DNA of 64,000 nucleotides, from NCBI GenBank assembly GCA_023300185.1, contig CP097092.1, forward strand, positions 806,001 to 870,000, written 5' to 3'. Source of the DNA: Lancefieldella parvula. GTDB taxonomy: Bacteria; Actinomycetota; Coriobacteriia; Coriobacteriales; Atopobiaceae. The number at the start of each line of letters is the position of its first letter. The stretch's first letter is position 1. Below are positions 8,456 through 17,217 of the stretch, one piece after another. A program made the position numbers and the translations under genes. Under the pieces are notes generated by a model. That model saw only the letters and a program-made list of their open reading frames with translations, was not told the origin of the DNA and made no database searches.

Positions 8456-9948
8456 GCCAATCAACCATCTGCGTTCATACAGCAACTCTAAGAGGGATTG
8501 AGGCAATACCAGTAGATGTAGAAGTGGGCATTTCAGGTGGCATACCTGGAATTACTATTGTAGGTATGCCCGACAGCTCCATTATGGAATCTCGCTCTCG
8601 TGTACGCTGCTCATTAAAAGCTGCCGGATTTACCATTCCTCGATTGTTGGTAACAATCAATCTGACACCTGCGGATATAAAGAAGACAGGCACTGGATTT
8701 GATTTGCCTATAGCTGTTGCTATTCTTGCAGCTACTGGACAGATTCCTCAAGAGATTGTGCACAACAGGCTGTTTGTTGGAGAGCTTTCATTAAACGGGA
8801 AGATCTCTTCCGTCAGAGGTATGGCAGCGTATGCAATGCTTGCTAAGAAACTGGGAATGAAGCTCATTTCTTCTTCAGATTGCAATTTGTTTGGCTCTGA
8901 TTGGAATCATGTTATTGGAATCCAATCGTTGCTTAATCTGAGCTTAAGAGATCCATCATTTTGTAAGCCTTTAGCTCAACGCCAGCACAAGGTAGACAAC
9001 ACAGTTCTGAGCGATAACTTAGATTTTGAAGAGGTTATTGATCAAGAATTAGTCAAACGAGCAATCGTTATCGCAGCGACGGGAAACCTAGGCATGCTCA
9101 TGATTGGTCCGCCTGGCGCAGGCAAAACTATGCTTGCTAAAAGAATTCCAACTATCCTCCCAGAGCTCTCTAAAGAAGAGCGAGATGAGGTGCTTTTAAT
9201 TCATTCAGTAGCAGGTTGTGAGACAGATTCTATTCAGGCCGGAGTAAGACCCTTTAGGTCTCCACATCACTCGGCTTCTGTAGCAGGCATGATTGGAGGA
9301 GGTAGACCTGTTATTCCAGGTGAGATTTCCCTTGCTCATAAAGGTGTGCTTTTTCTGGACGAGCTACCAGAATTTGCTTCTAATACGTTGCAAGTTTTAC
9401 GTCAGCCTATTGAAGATGGATACGTTCGTCTTGCGCGAGTTGATGGCATTTATAAATTTCCTTCTCAGTTCCAGCTTATTGCTGCAGCTAATCCTTGTCC
9501 CTGTGGTTACTTTGGAGACAAAACACATACCTGCAAGTGCTCTCCAGGAAAGATTTCTACCTATCAGTCAAAAATTGGAGGTCCATTGATGGATCGAATA
9601 GATATTGTGTGTGATGTAGCTCGTCCTTCTTCTGATCGAGTTATTCAAGGTGAGCTAGGACTCACCTCAGCAGGCATGCGCTCTCTTGTTATCTCTGGTA
9701 GAGATTTTGCCTCTTGGCGAGAAACCCGTGAAGTGGAGAGCACTTCTCGCCAAAAGTACGTGGAGAGTTTTGATGAAGCAGCGTTGCAACTACTGCATAG
9801 ATTTGCTCGAGGACTTCATTTAGGAGGAAGGGCAATTACCCGCACTTGCAGAGTTGCACGGACAATCGCAGATATTGCTCACCACGAAAAGGTGACAAAA
9901 GACGACGTATCTGAGGCTGTAGCTTATAGGTCTCGTTCTTTGGAGTAG
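8452..9948 (+). CDS. comM: YifB/ComM-family Mg-chelatase-like AAA+ ATPase
   Basis: A 498-residue AAA+ protein of the YifB/ComM family. In Vibrio and Haemophilus, ComM is a branch-migration helicase that promotes integration of transforming DNA. It has an N-terminal Lon-like/ChlI domain, then Walker A GPPGAGKTMLAKRIP near residue 220, the FRSPHHSAS motif, and Walker B GVLFLDELPEF. The cysteine-rich NPCPCGYFGDKTHTCKCS loop is typical. It overlaps yraN by four bases and is followed after two bases by dprA, a competence and recombination pairing. The symbol is by family; function was not tested here. Confidence 0.93.
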   Translation: MSQSTICVHTATLRGIEAIPVDVEVGISGGIPGITIVGMPDSSIMESRSRVRCSLKAAGFTIPRLLVTINLTPADIKKTGTGFDLPIAVAILAATGQIPQEIVHNRLFVGELSLNGKISSVRGMAAYAMLAKKLGMKLISSSDCNLFGSDWNHVIGIQSLLNLSLRDPSFCKPLAQRQHKVDNTVLSDNLDFEEVIDQELVKRAIVIAATGNLGMLMIGPPGAGKTMLAKRIPTILPELSKEERDEVLLIHSVAGCETDSIQAGVRPFRSPHHSASVAGMIGGGRPVIPGEISLAHKGVLFLDELPEFASNTLQVLRQPIEDGYVRLARVDGIYKFPSQFQLIAAANPCPCGYFGDKTHTCKCSPGKISTYQSKIGGPLMDRIDIVCDVARPSSDRVIQGELGLTSAGMRSLVISGRDFASWRETREVESTSRQKYVESFDEAALQLLHRFARGLHLGGRAITRTCRVARTIADIAHHEKVTKDDVSEAVAYRSRSLE

Positions 9949-9950
9949 TA

Positions 9951-10826
9951 ATGAAGAGATGGGAGATTTCATCAGAAGATGAGGATTATCCAAAAGAGTT
10001 GCTACTACTCAACCATCCTCCTGAAGTGATATACGGAATGGGAGATAGAAGTGTTTTGCAAGCACCTTGTATGTCGGTAATTGGAGCTCGTAGAGCCACT
10101 CCATACGGAATGGCAATTGCAGAAATGGCTGGTAGATGTGCTGCCGATAACAATATTGTGGTGGTATCTGGAGGAGCGCTTGGCTGCGACTATACGGCGG
10201 GCATGGCTTCGCTTAGTGCTGGCGGAAAAACCGTTGTAGTAGCAGGTTGTGGCGCTGATGTAACGTATCCGACTACATCGCTAGATCTTTTTGAAGCAGC
10301 TCGAGAAGGAAGGGGAGCGGTTATATCTTTAGATAGGTGGGGAACACCACCTAGGCGCTTTGCGTTTCCCAGGAGAAATGCAGTAATTGCAGCATTAGGA
10401 AAAGTGCTTCTGGTAACGGAAGCAGGACTTTGTTCGGGCACTATGAGCACTGCTGAATTTGCTAACTCACTTGGAAAAACTATTTATGCAATACCTGGGT
10501 CTATCTTTTCTCCAGCTTCTGCAGGCACTAATAGACTAATTGCTGAAGGCGCTCAAATTATTCCTGACGAGACTTCATTGGGTCTTGCAATTTCTTTAGA
10601 TTTTGATTGTCTGGTTCAGGAACAAATGAAGCATGATAAGAAATTAACACCACTTTTATCTGCTCTTATAGCTTCTCCTTCAAGACCAGAAGAGCTTGCA
10701 TGGAGGTTATCAGAAAACGTTCTTACTGTGCTTAATTCTCTTACTGATTATGAAGCTCGTGGAATGGTAAAAAGATTACCGGATGGAAGGTATACTCCTT
10801 CTAAAGACTTTTATTTGGACTCGTAG
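9951..10826 (+). CDS. dprA: DNA-processing protein DprA (Smf)
   Basis: DprA loads RecA on incoming single-stranded DNA during natural transformation. The 291-residue product carries the Rossmann-like core: SVIGARRATPYG near residue 42, VVSGGALGCDYTAG near 73, GCGADVTYP near 100, FAFPRRNAVIAALG near 140, and EAGLCSGTMSTAEFA. A short C-terminal winged-helix-like segment ends in GRYTPSKDFY. It is slightly shorter at the N-terminus than many homologues. Only two bases separate it from comM. Confidence 0.95.
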   Translation: MKRWEISSEDEDYPKELLLLNHPPEVIYGMGDRSVLQAPCMSVIGARRATPYGMAIAEMAGRCAADNNIVVVSGGALGCDYTAGMASLSAGGKTVVVAGCGADVTYPTTSLDLFEAAREGRGAVISLDRWGTPPRRFAFPRRNAVIAALGKVLLVTEAGLCSGTMSTAEFANSLGKTIYAIPGSIFSPASAGTNRLIAEGAQIIPDETSLGLAISLDFDCLVQEQMKHDKKLTPLLSALIASPSRPEELAWRLSENVLTVLNSLTDYEARGMVKRLPDGRYTPSKDFYLDS

Positions 10827-10843
10827 TGTGTGATAGGTGAAAA

Positions 10844-12178
10844 ATGACGCAAAAAGTTACTGTAGTAGGCGCTGGTTTAGCTGGAAGTGAATGTGCCTTA
10901 CAGCTTGCTTCTCGTGGTATTTCTGTAGAGCTCATTGAGCAGCGCCCTGTTGTTTCTTCTCCAGCACACCACACAGATATGTTTGCTGAACTGGTCTGTT
11001 CCAACTCTCTGAAATCTACCAAGGAAGATTCTGCAGCTGGAATTTTAAAGTCTGAGCTTAAAAAGATGGGCAGTTTTCTACTTCGTATAGCAGAAGAAAA
11101 CTCTGTTCCTGCAGGTGGCGCGCTTGCGGTTAATAGGGAAGAGTTTTCAAAAGCAGTAACTGAGCAGATTAAAAATCATCCCAACATCTCTGTGACTCAT
11201 GCAGAGGTTACAGAGTTAACTGATGAGCCAACAGTTATCGCTGCAGGTCCTCTGTGTTCTGATAGCTTATATCAGGCCATTTCTAAGCGTGTGGGAACTG
11301 ACAGGATGTCGTTTTTTGATGCAGCAGCGCCTATTGTGTCTGAAGAGTCAATCGACCGTTCAATTGCATTCTCTCAATCTCGTTATGAGGATTTGGGAAT
11401 TGGCGATTACCTTAATTGTCCTATGAATAAAGAGGAATACGACACATTTGTAGAGGAGTTACTTGCTGCTAAGCGTGTTATTGGTCATGATTTTGAGCAA
11501 TCCGATTTATTCCAGGCATGTCAGCCTATTGAGGAAGTGGCAAGAACAGGACATGATTCCATTAGGTTTGGAGCCCTAAAACCTGTAGGACTTATTGATC
11601 CCAGAACAGGCAAACGTCCCTGGGCGGCAGTTCAGCTTCGTGCAGAAAATACAGCTAAAACGGCATTTAATCTGGTGGGTTTTCAAACAAACCTTACCTG
11701 GGGAGAGCAAAAACGCGTATTTACGCTCATCCCAGGATTGGAGAATGCTGAGTTTGTTCGCTACGGCGTTATGCACAGAAACTCTTTTGTTGATTCTCCT
11801 CATGCGCTTGATAGGTCATTTGGAATTCCTGGCACTTCTACTATTCTTGCAGGTCAAATTACAGGTACAGAAGGCTATGTTGAGGCGATTGCCTCAGGCT
11901 TGCTTGCAGCGCTTAACATGTATGCTCGTCTGTTGGGCAAAGAGAAGGTTAAGCTTCCTTTAACAACCTCGTTTGGCTCTCTTGTGGGATATGCAACAAA
12001 TCCAAACACCAAAGATTATCAGCCCATGCATGTTAACTTTGGAATTTTTGAGCCACTGGACGAGCACATTAAAAGAAAAGACGAGCGCCGTCAGAAGATG
12101 GCGGAGCGCGCTCATAAAGATTTTGATGAGTACATTGCTTCTCGCCACGAACTCTTTGATTGCGTAAAGCGTGATTAA
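10844..12178 (+). CDS. trmFO: methylenetetrahydrofolate--tRNA-(uracil-5-)-methyltransferase TrmFO
   Basis: TrmFO makes m5U54 in the T-loop of tRNA using methylene-THF and FADH2. The 444-residue product begins with an FAD-binding GxGxxG loop (VVGAGLAGSECALQLASRG). It contains FAELVCSNSLKS with the catalytic-type Cys, the GVMHRNSF-like YGVMHRNSFVDSP block, and GQITGTEGYVEAIASGLLAALN. It lies 17 bases after dprA and ends one base before the GTG of xerC, an arrangement also seen in Firmicutes. Confidence 0.97.
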   Translation: MTQKVTVVGAGLAGSECALQLASRGISVELIEQRPVVSSPAHHTDMFAELVCSNSLKSTKEDSAAGILKSELKKMGSFLLRIAEENSVPAGGALAVNREEFSKAVTEQIKNHPNISVTHAEVTELTDEPTVIAAGPLCSDSLYQAISKRVGTDRMSFFDAAAPIVSEESIDRSIAFSQSRYEDLGIGDYLNCPMNKEEYDTFVEELLAAKRVIGHDFEQSDLFQACQPIEEVARTGHDSIRFGALKPVGLIDPRTGKRPWAAVQLRAENTAKTAFNLVGFQTNLTWGEQKRVFTLIPGLENAEFVRYGVMHRNSFVDSPHALDRSFGIPGTSTILAGQITGTEGYVEAIASGLLAALNMYARLLGKEKVKLPLTTSFGSLVGYATNPNTKDYQPMHVNFGIFEPLDEHIKRKDERRQKMAERAHKDFDEYIASRHELFDCVKRD

Positions 12179-12179
12179 T

Positions 12180-13098
12180 GTGGGCATTTCTAAAGCGCAG
12201 ATAAGTCACGTTGAACAATTTATTGAGTATTTAAGCAAGGTGAGGAATCTTTCTGAGAATACTTTGAGGTCATATCAAACTGATCTTTTAGCATTTGAGC
12301 AGTGGTGCAGCAGGGAAGGCGTTGAGGTAACTCAAGGTTGATCACAGAAACCTTCGCTTGTATTTGGCCTACCTCAAACAAGCTCAATATTCAGCTAAAA
12401 CGCTTAACAGACACTTGTCTGCGTTACGTGGTTTTTATAAGTGGATGCAGCGAGAAAAACTGATTGCTACTGATCCTGCTCTTGCACTTAGTAATCCTCG
12501 AGCGCCACGCAATCTTCCACATACCATGACTGATTCTGATGTAAACAGGCTTTTGGAATCATGTGATACCTCAACAGCAGTAGGTCTGAGAGATAGAGCA
12601 TTTCTTGAGTTCTTGTATGCAACAGGTGCTCGTATTTCTGAGGTAGCAACGCTCAAGCTTGAGCAGATTGATTTACAAAATGGAACAGTACGTCTCTTTG
12701 GTAAGGGTTCTAAAGAGCGAATTGTTCCGTTATATGAGTCTGCAATTGAGTGGCTTAAGAAGTACCTTAGGTCTTCTCGCCCTACGCTCTTGTTAAAAGA
12801 CAAATCAGGGCGTGCACATTCAGCTCTCTTTATTTCTGTCAGAGGAAATGACATGAGCGCTGATTCTTTGCGCAAGGTTTTCTCGTCATATTTAGTGGCT
12901 GCAGGACTAGACAGCTCACTTTCTCCACATGCAATGAGGCATACGTATGCTACGGAGCTTCTTGGTGGTGGAGCAGATCTTCGTATTGTGCAGGAACTTT
13001 TAGGTCATGAATCGCTTTCAACTACACAGGTGTATACGCATTTGTCAGTTGATAGGCTCAAAGAAGCAGCAAAGGCAGCTCATCCAAGATCAAAATAA
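12180..13098 (+). CDS. xerC: tyrosine recombinase XerC/XerD, interrupted by a +1 frameshift
   Basis: Xer recombinases resolve chromosome dimers at dif. Read from the GTG at 12180, the N-terminal core-binding domain runs about 53 codons to a premature TGA at 12339. The remainder continues one base out of phase (DHRNLRLYLAYLK... onward). Removing one base of the GG at 12336-12337 restores a 305-residue protein, normal for the family. The C-terminal catalytic residues are intact: ATGARISEV (Arg), HAMRHTYATELL (His-x-x-Arg), LLGHESLSTTQVYTH (final His and Tyr). Probably a sequence error; otherwise a pseudogene. Confidence 0.88.
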
Positions 13099-13184
13099 GC
13101 TCGTGCGTTGTTGTGGAAGATCTTGCACTTGGAAGCCAGATGTATTTGCGCAGTATTTGTAGAGGTTATGGTCTAAATTCTTTA

Positions 13185-13214
13185 TAGACGTAGCCCTTGT
13201 TTTCCTGTTATACT
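13185..13214 (+). promoter_or_regulatory. candidate rpsB promoter
   Basis: TAGACG at 13185 and TATACT at 13209, spaced by 18 bases, resemble a sigma-70 promoter in the 260-base gap before rpsB. The predicted leader is about 140 nt. Confidence 0.5.
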
Positions 13215-13240
13215 TTCAAAAGTTGTGTAGAAGCACAACA

Positions 13241-13258
13241 TGCTGTTACCAAACAGCA
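13241..13258 (+). promoter_or_regulatory. hairpin in the rpsB 5' leader
   Basis: TGCTGTT-ACCA-AACAGCA forms a perfect 7-bp stem about 20 nt after the likely transcription start. Ribosomal-protein leaders often carry autoregulatory structures, but I do not recognise a known S2 leader class. Confidence 0.35.
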
Positions 13259-13370
13259 CAAAATCGCACGTACGACTACTTGTTTGCCGTGGTGCCTAAC
13301 GCTAAGCCAGGTGTTGGGTGGTTTTAACAAGGCTTGAACTCGTACGGAGGAACAACCAATGGAGGTAAAA

Positions 13371-14111
13371 ATGGCTGCAAAGATTACTATTCAGACTCTT
13401 CTGGATGCTGGTTGCCACTATGGTCACCAGACTCGTCGTTGGAACCCTAAGATGAAGCCATACATCTTTGGTGATCGTAACGGCATTTACATTCTTGACC
13501 TTAAGCAGACCATGCTTGGCGCAGACGCTGCTTACACTTTCCTGAAGAATGTTGCATCTAAGGGTGGCCGCGTTCTCTTCGTCGGCACCAAGAAGCAGGC
13601 TCAGGAGCCAATCGCTACTGAGGCAGCTCGTGCAAACATGCCTTACATCAACCAGCGTTGGCTTGGCGGTATGCTCACCAACTTTGTCACCATGCGTTCC
13701 CGCATTAAGCGCCTTGAGGAGCTTGAGGCAATGGTAGAGGATGGCCGTATGGCAACTCTTCCTAAGAAGGAGCAGGCTCTTAAGAACAAGGAGCTTCTGA
13801 AGCTTCAGCTTAACCTCGGTGGCGTCCGTGATATGACTTCTCTTCCACAGGCTCTCTTTGTTGTTGATTCCAAGCGTGAAGAGAACGCAATCCGTGAGGC
13901 AAACCGTCTTCACATTCCAGTTGTCTCCCTGCTTGACACCAACTCTGATCCAGATGTTGTTGATTACGGCATTCCTGCAAATGACGATGCTATTCGTTCC
14001 ATTTCTCTTATGTGCCAGCTTGCTGCAGACGCAATTCTTGCAGGTAGCGGCAAGGAGCAGATTTCTGCTGAAGAGATGGGCGCTGAGTCCGAGACCCCAG
14101 CTGCTGAGTAA
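13371..14111 (+). CDS. rpsB: 30S ribosomal protein S2
   Basis: S2 of the small subunit, 246 residues from 13371. Signature blocks: DAGCHYGHQTRRWNPKMKPYIFGDRNGIYILDL, LFVGTKKQAQE, NQRWLGGMLTNFVTMRSRIKRLEELE, and VVSLLDTNSDPDVVDYGIPANDDAIRSI. Two ATGs compete. The one at 13359 has GGAGG eight bases upstream. The one at 13371 has GGAGGT at good spacing, and its product (MAAKITIQTLL) matches family length better. The next gene, tsf, starts 55 bases later, the classic rpsB-tsf pair. Confidence 0.96.
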   Translation: MAAKITIQTLLDAGCHYGHQTRRWNPKMKPYIFGDRNGIYILDLKQTMLGADAAYTFLKNVASKGGRVLFVGTKKQAQEPIATEAARANMPYINQRWLGGMLTNFVTMRSRIKRLEELEAMVEDGRMATLPKKEQALKNKELLKLQLNLGGVRDMTSLPQALFVVDSKREENAIREANRLHIPVVSLLDTNSDPDVVDYGIPANDDAIRSISLMCQLAADAILAGSGKEQISAEEMGAESETPAAE

Positions 14112-14166
14112 CTCTTAGCAACGGGTCAAATAATTTAGTTATTCAGTAGATTTTTGGGAGGAAAAC

Positions 14167-15039
14167 ATGGCAGAGATTACCGCAGCACTTGTTAAGCAGC
14201 TTCGTGATATGACCAGCTCTCCTATGATGGAGTGCAAGAAGGCACTCGTCGAGGCTGAGGGCGATATTGAAAAGGCAGTAGATATTCTTCGTACTATGGG
14301 CGTTGCTAAGGCAGTTAAGCGTGCTGGCCGTGACACCAACGAGGGCACCATTGCTACTTTCATCAGCCCAGACGGCAAGACTGGCGCAATTCTTGAGCTC
14401 TCCTGCGAGACTGACTTTGTTGGTACTAACCCACAGTTCACCGGCTTTGCTGGCGATCTTGCTGCAGTTGTCGTTGAGAGCAACCCAGCTGACGTTGAGG
14501 AGCTCAAGGCTGCAAAGCTTGGCGACGAGACTGTTGACGAGGCAATCACCGATAAGATCCACAACATCGGCGAGAACATGCGTGTTCTTCGTTTCCAGCG
14601 CGTTGAGGCTGCAAACGGCGCTCTTGCTAGCTACATTCACCTTGGTGGCAAGCTTGCTGACATTGTTACCTTTGAGTTCAACAAGCCAGAGACCGCTGAG
14701 TCTCAGGACTTCAAGAACTTTGCACACGATGTTGCAATGCAGGTAGCTGCAGCTGCTCCAGTTGCTGCTCGCCGTGAGGATGTTCCACAGGACATCGTTG
14801 ATCACGAGCTCTCCATTTATAAGGCACAGGCAGCTGAGTCCGGCAAGCCTGAGGCTATTCAGGAGAAGATGGCTTATGGTCGTCTCGAGAAGTACTACAA
14901 GGAGTACGTCCTTACTGAGCAGGCATTTGTTAAGGACCCAGATATGACCATTTCTGAGTACGCAAAGCTGCTCTCCAAGAAGGTTGACGACGAGGTTAAG
15001 ATTGTCAGCTTCGTACGTTTTGCTTTTGGTGAAGAGTAA
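14167..15039 (+). CDS. tsf: translation elongation factor Ts
   Basis: EF-Ts exchanges GDP for GTP on EF-Tu. The 290-residue product has the N-terminal UBA-like motif LVKQLRDMTSSPMMECKKAL, the TDFVGTNPQF core (EF-Tu contact) near residue 80, and a coiled-coil/C-terminal region ending ISEYAKLLSKKVDDEVKIVSFVRF. GGGAGG lies eight bases before the ATG. A strong terminator follows, so rpsB-tsf is one unit. Confidence 0.97.
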   Translation: MAEITAALVKQLRDMTSSPMMECKKALVEAEGDIEKAVDILRTMGVAKAVKRAGRDTNEGTIATFISPDGKTGAILELSCETDFVGTNPQFTGFAGDLAAVVVESNPADVEELKAAKLGDETVDEAITDKIHNIGENMRVLRFQRVEAANGALASYIHLGGKLADIVTFEFNKPETAESQDFKNFAHDVAMQVAAAAPVAARREDVPQDIVDHELSIYKAQAAESGKPEAIQEKMAYGRLEKYYKEYVLTEQAFVKDPDMTISEYAKLLSKKVDDEVKIVSFVRFAFGEE

Positions 15040-15061
15040 GACTTTTTACTTCAATTATTTT

Positions 15062-15091
15062 GAGCCGGTTGTTTTCAACCGGCTCTTTTTT
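15062..15091 (+). terminator. Rho-independent terminator after tsf
   Basis: A perfect ten-base stem GAGCCGGTTG / CAACCGGCTC with a TTTT loop and a run of six T. Confidence 0.94.
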
Positions 15092-15142
15092 AACGCGATT
15101 CCTGCAAAACTTACGGTGTCGTTTGTTAAAATTATTACAACT

Positions 15143-15892
15143 ATGGCAAACGGAGAGAGCGAGGAAGCTTTGTCTTCAGCTAAATACAAAAGAGTACTTT
15201 TAAAGCTTTCTGGTGAAGCATTGATGGGTGAGCAATCCTTTGGTATTGACCCTTCAATTCCAGAGATGCTTGCTAAAGAAATTAAGCCTGTTTGGGAGTC
15301 TGGCGTTCAGGTTGCCATTGTTGTTGGTGGCGGAAACATCTTCAGAGGCGTTTCTCAGGCAGCAGCTGGTATGGATCGTGCCCAGGGAGACAACATGGGC
15401 ATGCTTGCAACCGTAATTAACGCTCTTTCGCTTCAGGATTGTTTTGAGCGCAACGGCATGGATTGCCGCGTTATGAGCGCAATTTCTATGGCTCAGGTTG
15501 CAGAGCCTTATATTCGTCGTCGTGCTATCAGGCACCTTGAGAAGGGCCGTATTGTTATCTTTGCTGCAGGTACTGGTAACCCTTACTTCACCACTGATAC
15601 GGCTGCAGCTCTTCGCGCTTGCGAGATTGGTGCAGAGGCTCTGATGAAGGCAACAAAGGTTGATGGCATTTACGACTGCGACCCTGTTACTCATGCAGAT
15701 GCAGTTAAGTATGACACCGTCACTTACAAAGATGTTCTCGCCAAAGAACTTAAGGTTATGGACGCTGCAGCAATTGCGCTGTGCAAAGACAATAAGATGC
15801 CAATTCTTGTATTTGACATGCAGTCTGAAGGCGTTTTCATGAAGGCAATTTCCGGAGAAGAAGTCGGTACCACTGTCGTTGAGGAGGACTAA
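15143..15892 (+). CDS. pyrH: UMP kinase
   Basis: Bacterial UMP kinase (amino-acid-kinase fold) makes UDP from UMP. The core starts KYKRVLLKLSGEALMG, followed by VAIVVGGGNIFRG, the R(D)xxDNMGMLAT-type block and GTGNPYFTTDTAAALRA. From the ATG at 15143 it is 249 residues. No ribosome-binding site precedes that ATG, and a TAAAAT box ends ten bases before it, so the mRNA may be nearly leaderless. An alternative TTG at 15170, preceded by GAGGA, would give a family-typical N-terminus. The stop shares a base with the frr ATG. Confidence 0.94.
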   Translation: MANGESEEALSSAKYKRVLLKLSGEALMGEQSFGIDPSIPEMLAKEIKPVWESGVQVAIVVGGGNIFRGVSQAAAGMDRAQGDNMGMLATVINALSLQDCFERNGMDCRVMSAISMAQVAEPYIRRRAIRHLEKGRIVIFAAGTGNPYFTTDTAAALRACEIGAEALMKATKVDGIYDCDPVTHADAVKYDTVTYKDVLAKELKVMDAAAIALCKDNKMPILVFDMQSEGVFMKAISGEEVGTTVVEED

Positions 15893-16437
15893 TGAGCGTT
15901 CATTCTGATAAAGCTAAGCAGTCTATGGAGAAGTGCATCGAGGCACTTAAGAATAACTTTGGTCGTGTTCGTACTGGTCGCGCAAATCCACATGCGCTTG
16001 ATCACATCAAGGTTGACTACTATGGTCAGCCAACCCCAATTTCTCAGCTTGCAGCTATCAAGGTTCCTGAGGCATCTATGCTGCTTGTTGAGCCATGGGA
16101 TAAGACCGCTCTTAAGAGCATCGAGAAGGCCATTGAGACTTCTGACCTTGGCATTACTCCATCTAATGATGGCTCTGCTATCAGGCTTCCTTTCCCAATG
16201 CCAACCGAGGAGCGCCGTCGTGAGCTTGCTAAAGAGTGCTCTCAGATTGCTGAGGAGGCTCGCGTAGCTGTTCGTAACGTCCGTCGTGACGTTAATGGCA
16301 AGATTGAGCGCGATGAGGAGCTGTCTGAGGACGATCAGAAGCGCGAGAAGAACGGTATTCAGAAGCTGACCGATACCTATATTGCACAGATTGAGTCTCT
16401 TCTTAAGACCAAGACTTCAGAAATCATGGAGATTTAA
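15892..16437 (+). CDS. frr: ribosome recycling factor
   Basis: RRF dissociates post-termination ribosomes with EF-G. The 181-residue product is family length and shows the RVRTGRANPHALDHIKVDYYGQPTPISQLA block (helical domain I to domain II) and RLPFPMPTEERRRELAKE. It begins in the stop codon overlap of pyrH (TAATG) and is followed directly by the GTG of uppS, so the three are translationally coupled. Confidence 0.98.
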   Translation: MSVHSDKAKQSMEKCIEALKNNFGRVRTGRANPHALDHIKVDYYGQPTPISQLAAIKVPEASMLLVEPWDKTALKSIEKAIETSDLGITPSNDGSAIRLPFPMPTEERRRELAKECSQIAEEARVAVRNVRRDVNGKIERDEELSEDDQKREKNGIQKLTDTYIAQIESLLKTKTSEIMEI

Positions 16438-17217
16438 GTGCAGTTTGATACAGACAAGCTCGTCCAGTATTTCTCTGACGCACCAGAAGATATCAGTCTT
16501 TCTGATATCAATTTAGAAACTATTCCGTCTCACGTTTCCATCATTATGGATGGAAACGGTAGATGGGCTACAGCTCGCGGACTTGACAGAACCGAAGGCC
16601 ATAAGGCCGGTGTTCTTTCTTTGCGTGAGGCTGTTACTACAAGCGTGCGCCTTGGATTGGACGTTCTGTCAGTTTATGCGTTCTCCACAGAAAACTGGAA
16701 ACGTCCTCAGCGTGAGGTTGACTTGCTCATGCGTCTGTTTGCAGAGACGCTTCTTAAAGAGCTTCCACTGTTCCACCAAGAAAACGTTAAGCTGCGTTTC
16801 TTTGGTGACCTTGAGGCTTTGCCTGAGAAGACCCGTAAGACCTTCCAGCGCGGACTTGATGAGACTGCGCAAAACACTGGTATGACGTTTGCACTGGCTG
16901 TTAACTATGGCTCTCGTGCAGAGCTAACCAGGGCAGCTGTTCTTCTCGCCAACCAAATTTCTGAGGGCACCGTGTCTGCTGACTCGGTGACTCCAGCAGA
17001 TTTTGAGAAGAACCTCTATACGGCAGGTCTTCCTGATCCAGACCTGTTGATTCGTACGTCAGGAGAGCTGAGGCTTTCTAACTATTTGCTATGGCAGCTG
17101 GCTTACTCGGAGCTGTATGTCACGCAAACTTACTGGCCTGACTTCTCTAAGTGGGATTTTTTGCGCGCCATTAAGGACTATCAGGGTCGCGAAAGGCGAT
17201 TCGGAGGAGTGAAATAG
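16438..17217 (+). CDS. uppS: isoprenyl transferase (undecaprenyl diphosphate synthase)
   Basis: A cis-prenyltransferase that makes the C55 lipid carrier for cell-wall synthesis. The 259-residue product has the substrate-binding HVSIIMDGNGRWA motif (catalytic Asp), GHKAG, YAFSTENWKRP near residue 80, and the C-terminal DPDLLIRTSGELRLSNYLLWQLAYSEL block. It uses a GTG start immediately after frr and shares its stop with the cdsA GTG. Confidence 0.96.
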   Translation: MQFDTDKLVQYFSDAPEDISLSDINLETIPSHVSIIMDGNGRWATARGLDRTEGHKAGVLSLREAVTTSVRLGLDVLSVYAFSTENWKRPQREVDLLMRLFAETLLKELPLFHQENVKLRFFGDLEALPEKTRKTFQRGLDETAQNTGMTFALAVNYGSRAELTRAAVLLANQISEGTVSADSVTPADFEKNLYTAGLPDPDLLIRTSGELRLSNYLLWQLAYSELYVTQTYWPDFSKWDFLRAIKDYQGRERRFGGVK

